A DNA stretch of 6,576 nucleotides from Verrucomicrobiales bacterium. Its GTDB lineage: Bacteria > Verrucomicrobiota > Verrucomicrobiia > Limisphaerales > UBA11320. The stretch lies in assembly GCA_003452185.1 (NCBI GenBank), contig DMJJ01000244.1, positions 1 through 6,576 on the forward strand. The letters run 5' to 3'. Position 1 is the first letter of the stretch. The number at the start of each line of letters is the position of its first letter. A program made the position numbers and the translations under genes. Under the pieces are notes generated by a model. That model ran no database searches. It was not told the origin of the DNA and saw only the letters and a list, made by a program, of their open reading frames with translations. This document shows positions 1-5,905 of the stretch, in pieces.

Positions 1-17
1 GGTGGGGGGGGCGGGGG

Positions 18-902
18 TCACTCCGGCGAGCCATTCCCCTGGGATTCAACCCAGCGGTCGCGTCGCTCCTTGGCCGAGCGGAAGAAGGCCTCCAGCTCCT
101 CTGCGTCCCCGGAGTCCAGGGTGTGCTGGAACTCCTCAAGCGACTCGATGAAGACGCCGAGCACCCGGCTCAGGTTCTTCCGGTTCGCGAGACTGATGTC
201 GCGCCACATCTCGGGGGACCCGGAGGCGATCCGGGTGGAGTCGCGGAACCCCCCGGCGCAGAGTCGTGCCTGGTCCTTGGGGTGGGCCGGGCTGAGGACA
301 TAGTGCGCGAGCTCCGCGGCAACGACGTGCGGGAGGTGGCTGGAACGGCTCACGAGCTCGTCGTGGGCCTCGGGCGAGAGGCGGATCGGGAGGCTGCCGA
401 CACCGGTCCAGAGCGATTCCACCCGCTTGCACGACTCGGGGCGGGTGGCCCGGGTCGGGGTGATGATGCTGACCGCCTTTTGAAAAAGATCGGCTTTCGA
501 GGCCCACATTCCCGCCTGCTCCCCGCCCGCCATGGGGTGGCTCCCGACGAACTCGGCCGAGACACGGGCGCACAGGGGCTCCAGCTCCGCAACCACGCTT
601 CCCTTCACGCTGCCGACATCCGTGACCAGGGTTCCCGGGCGGAGCGATGGGAGCATTCCCTCGGTCAGTGGGCGCATCTGGGAGATCGGCGTGCAAAGGA
701 CCACCAGGTCGGAATCCCGGACTGCCTCGGCCAGGTCGAGGGTGGCGGCCTGGGCCACGCCGAGGCGCAGCGCTTCCTCCACGCTCTCCTGGCGACGCAC
801 GTAGGCCACCACGCGCCGTGCGAGGGCGTGTTTCTGGAGCGCGAGCCCGAGGGAACCCCCGAGCAAACCGGCGCCAACCAGGGTGACTTGGTTGAAGAGC
901 AT
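18..902 (-). CDS. tyrA: Prephenate/arogenate dehydrogenase (TyrA family)
   Basis: Catalyses oxidative decarboxylation of prephenate (or arogenate) in tyrosine biosynthesis, in the cytoplasm. The 294-residue product has an N-terminal Rossmann domain with GAGLLGGSLG at 10-19, a strand ending VVAYVRR at 31-37, the TDVGSVKG motif at 94-101, and GSHPMAGGE at 120-128, whose His122 matches the catalytic histidine of the family. The helical C-terminal domain follows, with SHLPH at 188-192 and GGFRDSTRIA at 217-226, then EMWRDI. There is no ACT or chorismate mutase domain, so it is the short monofunctional form. The frame stays open upstream to an ATG at 1091, but the added 63 residues are Arg/Pro-rich and unlike the family. 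The ATG at 902 lies just before the first Rossmann strand and is preferred. No clear ribosome binding site is visible. The acidic residue expected at the end of strand 2 in NAD-specific enzymes is replaced by V-R-R, which suggests NADP use (inference). The gene is transcribed away from the rest of the window. Confidence 0.95.
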   Translation of the reverse strand: MLFNQVTLVGAGLLGGSLGLALQKHALARRVVAYVRRQESVEEALRLGVAQAATLDLAEAVRDSDLVVLCTPISQMRPLTEGMLPSLRPGTLVTDVGSVKGSVVAELEPLCARVSAEFVGSHPMAGGEQAGMWASKADLFQKAVSIITPTRATRPESCKRVESLWTGVGSLPIRLSPEAHDELVSRSSHLPHVVAAELAHYVLSPAHPKDQARLCAGGFRDSTRIASGSPEMWRDISLANRKNLSRVLGVFIESLEEFQHTLDSGDAEELEAFFRSAKERRDRWVESQGNGSPE

Positions 903-929
903 GGGGGAAGCATATGAATCGCCGCCCCG

Positions 930-1553
930 GTGGAAAGGCAGAATGCAAAGGGGAGTTGGAACCCGGATGGGGCCTCTTCGGAAACCGTGGACACCCAAAA
1001 CCCGGGGAGGGTGGGGGGCGTCGTTCAGAACATGGGCGGACAGTACCCCTCGAGCACGTACCCGGTCCCCCGGGACCCCGAACTTCCGCATGGACGAATC
1101 TCGTTTGGTGGGGTGGAGATTCGCGTCTCGACCGTCACCCGCGACGGCTCAAGCCTGAGCCCGGTGTTTTCTGAGAACTTGGGACTCGATGATTTTGAAT
1201 TGATTCGACCCGGCGACCTGCACTCCCTCGAGCGTTTCATTAACCTTTCGAGCAGCAGCGATGGGTTTCTCTATGATCCGGCCAAGGGAAATCTGCTCTT
1301 GGACGTGCGAGGGCTGGCTCTACCCTTTATTGTCGATGGATTTACAAGCGACCACCCGATTTCTGTTTGGCAACTTCGCGGCGATGATTCACTCCCGGCG
1401 GGGAAGCTGACTGTCAACGGACTCGTGACCGGCTTCGGTTTCTGGGTGGTGCCTGAACCCGGCGTTGGTTTGATCACCACCACGGGCCTGGTGTGTCTTG
1501 CAGCTCTCCGATGGTTTGGTCGCCTGAGAAAGGATCCTGATGTCACTCGTTGA
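930..1553 (+). CDS. PEP-CTERM sorting-domain protein, probably 5'-truncated
   Basis: Predicted surface or exported protein of unknown function. The C-terminus has the tripartite PEP-CTERM signal recognised by exosortase: VPEP at 174-177, a hydrophobic stretch at about 179-195, and a basic end (RLRK, 198-201). Before it, FLYDPAKGNLLLDVRGL (113-129), LSPVFSENLGLDD (76-88) and GLVTGFGF (164-171) resemble a repeated verrucomicrobial PEP-CTERM family, as I recall it. Members normally begin with a Sec signal peptide and a short conserved segment. Here neither available start gives one: GTG at 930 adds a polar stretch, and the in-frame ATG at 1032 gives MGGQYPSSTY. The other plus frames between 903 and 1031 show no hydrophobic leader either. 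The protein should therefore not reach the membrane as drawn, so the gene may be a remnant, may have lost its 5' end, or may carry a sequencing frameshift. It starts 28 bases from the divergent tyrA start. Its DNA is visibly less GC-rich than its neighbours. The C-terminal call is firm; the start and functionality are not. Confidence 0.65.
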   Translation: MERQNAKGSWNPDGASSETVDTQNPGRVGGVVQNMGGQYPSSTYPVPRDPELPHGRISFGGVEIRVSTVTRDGSSLSPVFSENLGLDDFELIRPGDLHSLERFINLSSSSDGFLYDPAKGNLLLDVRGLALPFIVDGFTSDHPISVWQLRGDDSLPAGKLTVNGLVTGFGFWVVPEPGVGLITTTGLVCLAALRWFGRLRKDPDVTR

Positions 1554-1790
1554 TGCGTTGCTGCTCGACCCAGCCCCCTTTCACCTCTGGGTGGCGTGAG
1601 TCAGTTTGGTACACTGATGAACCTTCCGCAGGTGGCCTTGCCCTATGCGGTCATGCATCTTGGCCCGGGAAGCTTTGTGACGAGCGGTTATGCAGACGGG
1701 GTTCCGGGTGGTTGGTCTGCGCGGCCTGCCCGCTGCGCTGTTTCGAATTAAGTGCTTTGCCTCTGCGTCGGTCTGGTTTAGCCATTACTT

Positions 1791-3281
1791 ATGTCGAACA
1801 CCTTCCCCCACCCTCGGATCCGGGCGGCTTGCCGCCGGGCCACCGTCGTCATCGGCCTCCTCGGGGCCATGCTCGCCGTGGCGGGGATATCGGGGTCGCT
1901 CACCGGCTGCTACACCTACTCCAACGTCCCGGCCCTCGGCCCGACGGCACGCCGGTCCGCCCTCCATCCCCCGACAGCGCTCGACCGGTATGTGGCGGCT
2001 CCCGACACCAATTATGCCTGGAAGGTGGTTGCCACGCGTCGCGTGGAGAACTGCACGGTCAGCGTCCTGCAACTCACGTCGCAGGCCTGGCTGACGACGA
2101 ACGAGGTGGACCGCCCGGTCTGGCAGCATTGGCTGACGGTGGCGCGGCCCGACGATGCCAAATCCTCCGTGGGCCTTCTCTTCATCACGGGGGGGAGCAA
2201 CAAGGGTGGGGCCCCTTCCAAAACCGACGACAACATCATCCGGGCCGCTGTCGACAGCCATTCCGTGGTCGCGGAGCTCCGGAACGTGCCAAGCCAGCCG
2301 CTGGTGTTCAAGGGGGAGACGCGCACCCGGGTCGAGGATGAGCTCATCGCCTACAGCTGGGACAAGTTCCTTCGGACGGGCGACGACCGGTGGCCGGCCC
2401 GTCTCCCGATGACCAAGAGTGCGGTGCGGGCCATGGATGCCGTCACGGCGTTCTGCGGCTCCGCCGAGGGGGGCGGGGTGCGGGTCGACCGGTTTGTGGT
2501 CGCGGGGGGATCCAAGCGGGGATGGACCACGTGGACCACGGCTGTGGTGGACAATCGGGTGGTGGCGATCGTTCCCCTGGTGATCGACCTCCTGAATATT
2601 GTGCCGAGCTTCACCCACCACTGGGAGGCGTATGGATTCTGGGCCCCGGCGGTGACGAATTACGTCGAGATGGGGATCATGAACTGGACCGGCACCCGGG
2701 AGTACGCCGCCCTGATGAAGATCGAGGAGCCGTATGAGTATCGCGACCGGCTGACGATGCCCAAATTCATCATCAACGCCTGTGGCGACCAGTTCTTCCT
2801 CCCCGATTCCTCGCAGTATTACTTCAAGGATCTTCCCGGGGTTAAATACCTGCGCTACGTCCCGAATGCCGACCACAGCCTGCGGGGCTCGGATGCCTGG
2901 CAGAGCCTCATCGCGTGCCATGACGCGATCGTGCGTCAGGCCCCCCTCCCGCGCTTCAGCTGGACCCGGGAGGCCGACGGATCGCTACGGGTCAAGGTGG
3001 TGGATGCCCCGAAGGAGGTTCGCCTCTGGCAGGCGTCGAACCCGAAGGCCCGGGACTTCCGGCTCGAGACCCTCGGGAAGGCCTGGCAGAGCCAGGTGCT
3101 CACCGACCAGGGGGGCGGTACCTATGTGGGCCGGCCTGAGACTCCCTCCCAGGGGTGGACTGCCTTCATGGTGGAGCTGACCTATCCCTCGACGGGCCCC
3201 TATCCGTTCAAGTTCACGACGGAAGTTGTCGTCACCCCAGACAAAACCCCCTACAAGTACGTGCTGCCGTCACACCCATGA
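1791..3281 (+). CDS. PhoPQ-activated pathogenicity-related family lipoprotein (PqaA-like alpha/beta hydrolase)
   Basis: A 496-residue predicted lipoprotein of the PhoPQ_related family (Pfam PF10142), named after Salmonella PqaA; the substrate is not established. Residues 11-40 form a lipoprotein signal: Arg residues, a hydrophobic core and the lipobox L-T-G-C with Cys40. Tyr41 follows, and the absence of Asp at +2 is compatible with outer-membrane sorting by the E. coli rule. The hydrolase fold shows LLFITGGSN (129-137), AELRNVPSQPLVF (161-173), and the nucleophile elbow GGSKRGW with Ser241. GDQFFLPDS follows (332-340; Asp333 or Asp339 is the likely acid), then NADHSL with His362. A beta-rich tail (about 388-485) probably forms a separate C-terminal sandwich. 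The catalytic triad looks intact, so an esterase or peptidase-like activity outside the cytoplasm is likely (inference). The ATG at 1791 places the signal correctly; no Shine-Dalgarno motif precedes it. The stop codon overlaps the ATG of a small doubtful ORF. Confidence 0.9.
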   Translation: MSNTFPHPRIRAACRRATVVIGLLGAMLAVAGISGSLTGCYTYSNVPALGPTARRSALHPPTALDRYVAAPDTNYAWKVVATRRVENCTVSVLQLTSQAWLTTNEVDRPVWQHWLTVARPDDAKSSVGLLFITGGSNKGGAPSKTDDNIIRAAVDSHSVVAELRNVPSQPLVFKGETRTRVEDELIAYSWDKFLRTGDDRWPARLPMTKSAVRAMDAVTAFCGSAEGGGVRVDRFVVAGGSKRGWTTWTTAVVDNRVVAIVPLVIDLLNIVPSFTHHWEAYGFWAPAVTNYVEMGIMNWTGTREYAALMKIEEPYEYRDRLTMPKFIINACGDQFFLPDSSQYYFKDLPGVKYLRYVPNADHSLRGSDAWQSLIACHDAIVRQAPLPRFSWTREADGSLRVKVVDAPKEVRLWQASNPKARDFRLETLGKAWQSQVLTDQGGGTYVGRPETPSQGWTAFMVELTYPSTGPYPFKFTTEVVVTPDKTPYKYVLPSHP

Positions 3282-3499
3282 AGGATCCTGAGCCCGCGCG
3301 AACGGATGCGCCCGAACCCCCGGCTTTCAAGCCGTCGACCGGGGTGGGGCGTGCCGGCGGCCGGAGCCTCCCTCCTCCCGAGGAGCAGGGTCGGGTGGAC
3401 TACCGGCGGCAGGCGGTTGCGGGGAGCGGGGACGGGGTGAGGCGCATGGCCTCGGACCGGCCCGTCGCCCGGCGGACGTTCCGTCTCACGGTGGGGTGA
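3278..3499 (+). CDS. Possible small ORF, 73 codons, doubtful
   Basis: An ATG overlaps the stop of the upstream lipoprotein gene in the ATGA arrangement typical of translational coupling, and the frame stays open for 73 codons. The product begins MKDPEPARTDAPEPP and is rich in Pro, Arg and Gly, with no hydrophobic segment, recognisable domain or motif. In DNA this GC-rich, open frames of this size arise easily by chance, and the frame also extends upstream inside the lipoprotein gene. An inverted repeat at 3316-3345 lies within it. I cannot assign a function and consider it more likely non-coding than coding; it is listed because it fills most of the gap before ruvA. Confidence 0.2.
   Translation: MKDPEPARTDAPEPPAFKPSTGVGRAGGRSLPPPEEQGRVDYRRQAVAGSGDGVRRMASDRPVARRTFRLTVG
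3316..3345. repeat. Bulged inverted repeat between lipoprotein gene and ruvA
   Basis: ACCCC (3316-3320) pairs with GGGGT (3341-3345). Directly inside it CGGCTT (3321-3326) pairs with AAGCCG (3329-3334), giving 11 possible base pairs with a six-base bulge on the 3' side. A second, smaller palindrome, CTCCTC/GAGGAG, lies at 3372-3385. The first begins 35 bases after the lipoprotein stop codon. There is no T-run after it, so it is not a canonical intrinsic terminator; its two-base loop would have to open to four. It may be a chance structure in GC-rich DNA. Confidence 0.3.
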
Positions 3500-3545
3500 G
3501 GGACCGGCCGGTGTTGAATTCGGACGCGGGGCATTCAGAAAACCG

Positions 3546-4157
3546 ATGATCAGCTTTGTTCGTGGAACCATTGTGGAGAGCCTGCCAACGCAGGTGACGG
3601 TGGAGGTGCAGGGGGTGGGCTATGACGTCCAGGTGCCGCTCTCGACGTTCAACTCCCTGCCTCCGGTGGGGGAGGAGGTCAAGCTTCTGACCCATTTCGT
3701 CGTCCGCGAGGATGCGCATCTCCTGTACGGGTTTGGAACCCGGCCGGAGCGGGACATGTTCCGGCTCCTGATCAACACGGTGAGCGGCATCGGCCCGAAG
3801 ATCGCCCTGAGCCTCCTGAGCGGGATGAGCGTCACGGCGATCCGGGGGGCCGTGGCCTCACGGGATGTGAAGGCCCTCTCCTCGATCTCGGGGGTGGGGA
3901 AGAAGACCGCCGAACGGATTGTCGTGGAGCTTGGGGACAAGGTCGGGGTGTCGGCCGCCTGGGAGGCGAGCAGTGCCGGGCTTGCCCTGGCCCCCGGAGA
4001 CCAGAAGCTGAACGACGCGGTCCTGGCGCTCATGGCCCTTGGCTACAAGCAGCCTGAGGCAATGGAGGGGGCGCGCGGTGCGCAGGCCCTCCTGGGCCCC
4101 GGGGCCGGGGTGGAGGATCTCGTGCGGGCGAGCCTGAAGCGACCTCCCGCGACATGA
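3546..4157 (+). CDS. ruvA: Holliday junction branch migration protein RuvA
   Basis: Binds four-way DNA junctions and recruits the RuvB helicase for branch migration in recombinational repair. The 203-residue length is standard. Domain I (about 1-64) is the OB fold, opening MISFVRGTIVE and containing the conserved GVGYDVQVP (23-31) and HLLYGF (58-63). Domain II carries two helix-hairpin-helix motifs, VSGIGPKIAL at 79-88 and ISGVGKKTAERI at 114-125. A linker (about 133-152) leads to the C-terminal RuvB-binding three-helix domain, with LNDAVLALMALGY (155-167) and VEDLVRASL (189-197). All three domains are present. Neither ruvB nor ruvC is adjacent here. The start at 3546 matches the family's N-terminus exactly; no strong ribosome binding site precedes it. 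The stop codon overlaps the next gene's ATG, implying coupling with the acyltransferase gene. Confidence 0.97.
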   Translation: MISFVRGTIVESLPTQVTVEVQGVGYDVQVPLSTFNSLPPVGEEVKLLTHFVVREDAHLLYGFGTRPERDMFRLLINTVSGIGPKIALSLLSGMSVTAIRGAVASRDVKALSSISGVGKKTAERIVVELGDKVGVSAAWEASSAGLALAPGDQKLNDAVLALMALGYKQPEAMEGARGAQALLGPGAGVEDLVRASLKRPPAT

Positions 4158-4879
4158 TGTCGACACTCGATCCCTCGACTCCCGCCCCCGCCCAGCCGGG
4201 CCGAAGAGCCCGCAACCGCGTTGTCCCGACGCAGCTGCGCTGGCATGGGCGGCTGGCGGCCTGGGTGATGTACCGGGTGATCCGCGGGCTCGCCGGAACG
4301 GCGCGCCTCCGGTTTGAGGCCCCCCCGGGGGTGCGCGACCTGATTCTGGAGCGGCCGGTCATCTTCAGCATCTGGCACAACCGGCTGGTGTTCGCGCTTC
4401 CGGCCTATGATCGGATCGTCCGGCGGGTCCGGCCCGACCGGCGGATGGCAGCCATTGTGAGCGCCAGCAAGGATGGGGCGCTCGTGGCCCGGGTGCTCGA
4501 GTTGTTCAGGGCCGAGCCGGTCCGGGGGAGCAGCAGCCGCCGGGGGCCCCAGGCCCTGAGGGAGTTGGTCAGCCAGGCGGAGCGCGGGCTCGACCTGGCC
4601 ATCACGCCCGACGGTCCCCGGGGTCCGTGCTACCGGGTGCAGGATGGGGTGATTGCAATGGCCCAGCTGACCGGCATGCCGATCATCCCGACCTCCTACG
4701 CGATCCACCCCAAGCGCCGGCTCAGGAGCTGGGATCGGTTTCAGATCCCGCTCCCCTTCGCCCGATGGCATCTCCAGTTGGAGGAGCCGCTCCAGGTCCC
4801 CCGGGAGGCCGGGGAGGGGGAGCGCGAGGCACTCCGGGCCGAGCTGGAGCGCCGGATGCAGCGCATCACCCGGGATTGA
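4154..4879 (+). CDS. DUF374 / lysophospholipid acyltransferase-like protein
   Basis: A 241-residue protein of the DUF374 group (PF04028) within the broad lysophospholipid acyltransferase superfamily, expected to transfer an acyl chain to a lipid at the inner membrane; the true substrate of this group is not established. Key features are IWHNRLVFALP at 73-83 with His75 in the acyltransferase position, the SASKDG segment at 103-108, GSSSRRG at 125-131, and TPDGPRGP at 151-158, the hallmark of the family. GMPIIPTSYAI (174-184) fits the usual strand after the active site. The first 30 residues are Pro/Arg-rich and not conserved. Two ATG codons stand in tandem (4154 and 4157); the first overlaps the ruvA stop, so translation is likely coupled to ruvA. 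No signal peptide is visible. It lacks the HX4D motif of PlsC, since Asp is not four residues after His75; this is normal for DUF374. Confidence 0.88.
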   Translation: MMSTLDPSTPAPAQPGRRARNRVVPTQLRWHGRLAAWVMYRVIRGLAGTARLRFEAPPGVRDLILERPVIFSIWHNRLVFALPAYDRIVRRVRPDRRMAAIVSASKDGALVARVLELFRAEPVRGSSSRRGPQALRELVSQAERGLDLAITPDGPRGPCYRVQDGVIAMAQLTGMPIIPTSYAIHPKRRLRSWDRFQIPLPFARWHLQLEEPLQVPREAGEGEREALRAELERRMQRITRD

Positions 4880-4896
4880 CTTACCCCCGGGGGGTG
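4867..4896 (+). terminator. Possible hairpin across the acyltransferase stop codon
   Basis: CACCCGGG (4867-4874) can pair with CCC (4884-4886) and GGGTG (4892-4896), leaving a nine-base loop and a five-base bulge on the 3' side. It spans the stop codon of the acyltransferase gene. A run of five Ts occurs only at 4915-4919, too far from the stem for a classical intrinsic terminator. It may attenuate transcription into the reductase gene or simply reflect GC-rich sequence. Confidence 0.15.
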
Positions 4897-4922
4897 GGCT
4901 TTCTGGTGGGACTCTTTTTCGC

Positions 4923-5855
4923 ATGCACCATCGTGAACTTGGAAAGACCGGCCTTCAGATTCCCGTCCTCGCCTTTGGGGCCTCCTCCCTCGGGCAGGAG
5001 TTCCGGAGCGTGACCCTCGAGGAGGCGATCCGGAGCGTGCGGGTCGCCCTCGACTCGGGGCTGAACTTCATCGACACCTCCCCGTTTTACGGGCGCGGGA
5101 TGTCGGAGGTTCTCCTGGGCGTGGCCCTGAGGGATGTCCCCCGGTCGAGCTACACCCTGTGCACCAAGCTGGGTCGATACGACCTCCAGCACTTCGACTT
5201 CTCCGCCCGCCGTGTGGCGGAGAGCGTCGATGTGAGCCTTCACCGTCTCGGGACCGACCACCTCGACATCCTCCTCTGCCATGACATTGAGTTCGTCGAG
5301 ATGCAGCAGATCGTCGATGAGACCCTGCCGGCCCTCCGCCGGGTGCAGCAGCAGGGGAAGGTCCGGTTCATCGGGTTCAGCGGCTACCCGATGAAGATCT
5401 TTCGCTTCATCTGCGATCAGGCCCCCGTGGACTGCGTCCTGAGTTACAACCAGTACACGTTGCAGAACACCCGGTTCGCCGACGAGGTGGTCCCGTACCT
5501 CAAGGCGAAGGGGGTCGGGGTGATGAATGCCGGGCCGTTTTCCGCCCGGCTTTTGACCAACGCCCCGTTGCCGAAGTGGCTCAAGGAGCCGGAGAGCGTC
5601 AAGGCGGCGGCCCGGAAGGCGGCGGCGCATTGCGCGGCGCGGGGCGTGGACATCGCCAAGCTGGCCCTCCAGTTCAGCCTGGGTCACCCGGATATCAGCA
5701 CCACGATCGCGGGAAGCGCGAACCCGGAGAACATCCGGCGCTGGGCCGAGTGGGCCGCCGAGCCGGTCGATGTCGCCCTGCTGCGGGAGGTGCAGGAGAT
5801 CTTCGCCCCGGTCCGGAATCTGGGCCATGTCGAGGGGCTTCCGCACAACAACTAG
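4923..5855 (+). CDS. Aldo/keto reductase, L-galactose dehydrogenase-like
   Basis: A 310-residue cytosolic NAD(P)-dependent oxidoreductase of the aldo/keto reductase superfamily. The opening ELGKTGLQIPVLAFGASSLG (5-24) and the catalytic tetrad are intact: Asp51 and Tyr56 in NFIDTSPFYG, Lys82 in CTKLGRY, and His120 in CHDIEF. FDFSARRVAESVDVSLHRLG (91-110) and VPYLKAKGVGV (190-200) closely resemble plant L-galactose 1-dehydrogenase, as does KLALQFSL (246-253), and related bacterial D-threo-aldose 1-dehydrogenases. The likely reaction is oxidation of an aldose at C1 to its lactone, but the sugar is unknown here because no sugar-catabolic genes lie nearby. The ATG at 4923 puts the first conserved strand at the N-terminus; only a weak GGTGGGA lies upstream. 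It sits 43 bases after the acyltransferase gene and 50 before fabD, on the same strand. The family call is firm and the substrate is inference. Confidence 0.9.
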   Translation: MHHRELGKTGLQIPVLAFGASSLGQEFRSVTLEEAIRSVRVALDSGLNFIDTSPFYGRGMSEVLLGVALRDVPRSSYTLCTKLGRYDLQHFDFSARRVAESVDVSLHRLGTDHLDILLCHDIEFVEMQQIVDETLPALRRVQQQGKVRFIGFSGYPMKIFRFICDQAPVDCVLSYNQYTLQNTRFADEVVPYLKAKGVGVMNAGPFSARLLTNAPLPKWLKEPESVKAAARKAAAHCAARGVDIAKLALQFSLGHPDISTTIAGSANPENIRRWAEWAAEPVDVALLREVQEIFAPVRNLGHVEGLPHNN

Positions 5856-5905
5856 AAAACTTCCTCTTTCCACCCCGTGCCCCTTTGTGTTCTATCCCGC
5901 GACGC

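Noticed and set aside
123..917. Long plus-strand open frame opposite tyrA
   Set aside because: It lies within tyrA on the other strand, has low-complexity Gly/Arg/His-rich composition and no recognisable domain; it is a shadow of codon bias in GC-rich DNA.
903..1091. Upstream extension of tyrA to an ATG at 1091, adding 63 residues
   Set aside because: The extra residues are Arg/Pro-rich and unlike TyrA N-termini, whereas the ATG at 902 directly precedes the first Rossmann strand. The extension also crosses the plus-strand PEP-CTERM gene.
1554..1790. Possible tRNA, promoter or small RNA in the spacer before the lipoprotein gene
   Set aside because: I found only a short TCAGT/ACTGA inverted repeat near 1600-1620 and no cloverleaf arms. 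No pair of boxes close to sigma-70 consensus is correctly spaced upstream of 1791.
1550..2341. Plus-strand open frame beginning at the end of the PEP-CTERM gene, with several Cys residues early on
   Set aside because: Most of it overlaps the lipoprotein gene in another frame. The early Cys residues do not form a clear zinc-binding pattern, and no family is recognisable.
1785..2921. Long minus-strand open frame opposite the lipoprotein gene
   Set aside because: His/Arg/Gly/Pro-rich composition with no domain; the opposite strand has a clear hydrolase with an intact triad.
4881..5873. Minus-strand open frame of 330 codons opposite the aldo/keto reductase
   Set aside because: The reductase on the plus strand has a full catalytic tetrad and family-length alignment; the antisense product shows no motif.
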